A DNA stretch of 64,000 nucleotides from Chitinophagaceae bacterium (GTDB lineage Bacteria > Bacteroidota > Bacteroidia > Chitinophagales > Chitinophagaceae), in assembly GCA_020403455.1 (NCBI GenBank), contig JADBXP010000012.1:23007-87006 (forward strand), given 5' to 3'. The position numbers and the translations under genes are program-made. Within the stretch, counting starts at the first letter, position 1. Each line of letters starts with the position of its first letter. The notes under the pieces are model-generated. The model searched no databases, was not told the origin of the DNA, and saw only the letters and a list, made by a program, of their open reading frames with translations. Below, piece by piece: positions 62,397-64,000 of the stretch.

Positions 62397-64000
62397 ATGA
62401 GATATCTTATCTTCATTACTGTTTTAATTACTTTTTCTGTTAAAAGTTTTGGACAGTACAATTCAAGAACGGAACTAAAAATAATGGGAGACTCTATTCT
62501 GAAAGTTTATGAATTGGAAAAGGATCTTGATCAAAGATTGGATAAGTTACTAAGATTTACTAATTTTTCAGGGTTAGAAGCAGACCCGCTCTATTGTCTT
62601 GAATTCGCTGCCAAAATTTATAAGATTAGCCAAAAGAATAATGACAGAAACGCAGAAGCTACGGCTTGGACTTATTACGGTCAAGGCTATAGGCTTATGG
62701 GTAATTATACAAAAGCGTTGCAATGTCATTATAAGTCGATAGCAATTGCAACAAAAGTTGACAATAAATCACAAATTGCTTTTAGCTATAATCAATTGGG
62801 GCATATTTACAAAGACAGGGAAGAAAATGATAAGGCAATACAAATTTATCGAATGGCTCTTTTCTATTCCGAAGAAGGCGGAAGTAAAATTGTTAAGTAT
62901 GCGCCTCCGATGAACCTTGGAGCAGTCTACCTGAATGAAGGTAAGCTAGATTCATCCATTTATTACTTGAATCAGTCCTTGGAAGTTCTTCACCCTTTTA
63001 ATGAAAACCAAAATATTTTCATTCCAACAATTTTAGGGAATCTGGGAGGTGCATATAGTAGAATGAATAAGGAAAAAGAAGCCGAGAAATATTTTCAACG
63101 TGCCTTGTACATTGTTACAAAGCCAGATTATAAAAGCACTCGTGTGAAGCAGGGAGTCTTTTTTTCAATTGCAGATCATTTTCTCAGGGACCAGCAGCTG
63201 GATTCTTGCCTTTATTATTCCAAACTGGCCATTACGACTGTGGAAAACACCGTTTTTAGCTATTTGATGGCAAAACCTGCTAAAATGTTGAGTGAAATAT
63301 ACGACGGTAAAAATGCCGACAGTACCGTTAAATATCTTAAGATCTACCTCAAAACAAATGAGGTGATCAATAGTACACGTGTAACCCAGCAATTGCAGGT
63401 AATGTCATTCGAAGAAGAACAACGAAAATTGGAATTGGAGCAGACAAGGAAAGAAGCACAGGCGCGTTTAAAAATCTATTTCCTGATCGCAGGTTTATTG
63501 TTAGTTAGCGTATTCGGTTTACTGATGCTCCGAAACAATAAACAAAAACAAAAAATTAATGCCAAACTACAAAATACACTTGCTAACCTTCAAGCTACAC
63601 AGAAACAACTCGTTCAATCCGAAAAAATGGCGAGCCTTGGAGAACTCACTGCAGGCATCGCCCATGAGATACAAAACCCACTGAACTTCGTCAATAATTT
63701 CGCTGAGGTGAATACGGAATTAATCGATGAGCTAGAAACTGAAGCGAACAAAGGAAATTTGGAAGAAGTAAAACTATTGGCCAAAGACATCAAAGAGAAC
63801 GAGAGCAAAATCAATTTCCACGGTAAACGTGCCGATGCGATTGTGAAGAGCATGCTACAACACTCCCGCAAATCATCGGGTCAAAAAGAGCTAACCGATA
63901 TCAATGCCTTGTGCGATGAGTACCTGCGTTTGTCTTATCATGGACTCAGGGCGAAGGACAAATCATTCAATGCTGAATTTGACACTCAATTTGATACTAC
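62397..64000 (+). CDS. TPR sensor histidine kinase, 3' partial (kinase 4)
   Basis: The ATG at 62397 opens a frame of 534 codons that runs off the window end. It has a signal peptide ([19 protein letters not shown], about 2-20), TPR-like repeats ([38 protein letters not shown] and others, about 40-310), one membrane segment ([19 protein letters not shown]), a coiled coil, and HisKA with His423 in [15 protein letters not shown]; the HATPase is cut off. The hinge insert ([18 protein letters not shown]) is like kinase 1, not kinase 2. It is preceded by the GxxExxY remnant. Confidence 0.88.
   Translation, partial: MRYLIFITVLITFSVKSFGQYNSRTELKIMGDSILKVYELEKDLDQRLDKLLRFTNFSGLEADPLYCLEFAAKIYKISQKNNDRNAEATAWTYYGQGYRLMGNYTKALQCHYKSIAIATKVDNKSQIAFSYNQLGHIYKDREENDKAIQIYRMALFYSEEGGSKIVKYAPPMNLGAVYLNEGKLDSSIYYLNQSLEVLHPFNENQNIFIPTILGNLGGAYSRMNKEKEAEKYFQRALYIVTKPDYKSTRVKQGVFFSIADHFLRDQQLDSCLYYSKLAITTVENTVFSYLMAKPAKMLSEIYDGKNADSTVKYLKIYLKTNEVINSTRVTQQLQVMSFEEEQRKLELEQTRKEAQARLKIYFLIAGLLLVSVFGLLMLRNNKQKQKINAKLQNTLANLQATQKQLVQSEKMASLGELTAGIAHEIQNPLNFVNNFAEVNTELIDELETEANKGNLEEVKLLAKDIKENESKINFHGKRADAIVKSMLQHSRKSSGQKELTDINALCDEYLRLSYHGLRAKDKSFNAEFDTQFDT
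63882..64000 (+). repeat. Kinase-core DNA identical to kinase 1 (copy in kinase 4)
   Basis: All 119 bases to the end of the window are identical to 57367-57485, while the N-terminal halves of the two genes have no similarity. It continues past the window edge. Confidence 0.8.

Overview
The window reads as chromosome of a member of the Bacteroidota, most likely family Chitinophagaceae. This is an inference from family content, not from a marker gene. The support is: a 1744-residue PKD-repeat surface protein with a gliding-motility type C-terminal sorting domain (type IX secretion), DUF1573, DUF5723 and DUF6992-type envelope proteins, a fused E1 alpha/beta 2-oxoacid dehydrogenase, TPR sensor kinases with the [13 protein letters not shown] box, weak Shine-Dalgarno signals, and several promoters of the Bacteroidota type (TTTG, then about 19-21 nt, then TAnnTTTG).

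Layout. 1-5921 is a plus-strand cluster: the end of a hydantoinase/oxoprolinase A subunit, an exported LolA-like protein, the B subunit, a SAM methyltransferase with a long unassigned N-terminus, an unrecognised 139-residue protein, a SnoaL-like protein and an MFS carrier. The first three genes are coupled by 4-nt ATGA overlaps. It looks like one catabolic or tailoring unit of unknown substrate. 5994-13214 holds a Gfo/Idh/MocA oxidoreductase facing a Tat-exported sugar isomerase-like protein, an O-antigen ligase/TPR fusion, a cold shock protein, a DUF5723 protein and a 64-residue protein. 13573-21086 holds an aminotransferase, two DUF1573 proteins, the E1 fusion, YebC, a DCC protein and an amino acid permease. 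21233-26876 is a transporter run (DAACS symporter, DedA, two tandem MFS carriers) ending in a GT9 glycosyltransferase and tandem terminators. 26977-32915 on the minus strand carries mdh, a thioredoxin-like protein, an MlaF-type ATPase, lysA, scpB, a lone atpG and a DUF6992 protein. 33081-48496 on the plus strand carries secA, deoC, a SPOR protein, an M20 hydrolase, maeB, an MlaE-type permease, a thioredoxin, a DUF4442 protein, a beta-CASP hydrolase, galK, a DPP-IV-like peptidase and a leucine-rich protein.

The accessory region runs from 48505 to the end of the window. It has the giant PKD protein, an IS200/REP-associated-type transposase with three small hairpins before it, and four consecutive sensor histidine kinases (the last cut by the window edge). 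Their sensor halves are unrelated or strongly diverged, but three of them share almost identical DNA over the kinase core, and no response regulator lies between them. Between kinases 3 and 4 sits a broken GxxExxY gene. It carries a 21-bp in-frame palindromic insert and ends in codons that look like the tail of another histidine kinase. This indicates repeated recombination inside the array.

The best candidates for something undescribed are the 5' hydantoinase-methyltransferase cluster and the mosaic histidine kinase array. A secondary theme is promoters whose -7 element lies 4 nt before the start codon, predicting leaderless mRNAs. No tRNA, rRNA or CRISPR array was found.
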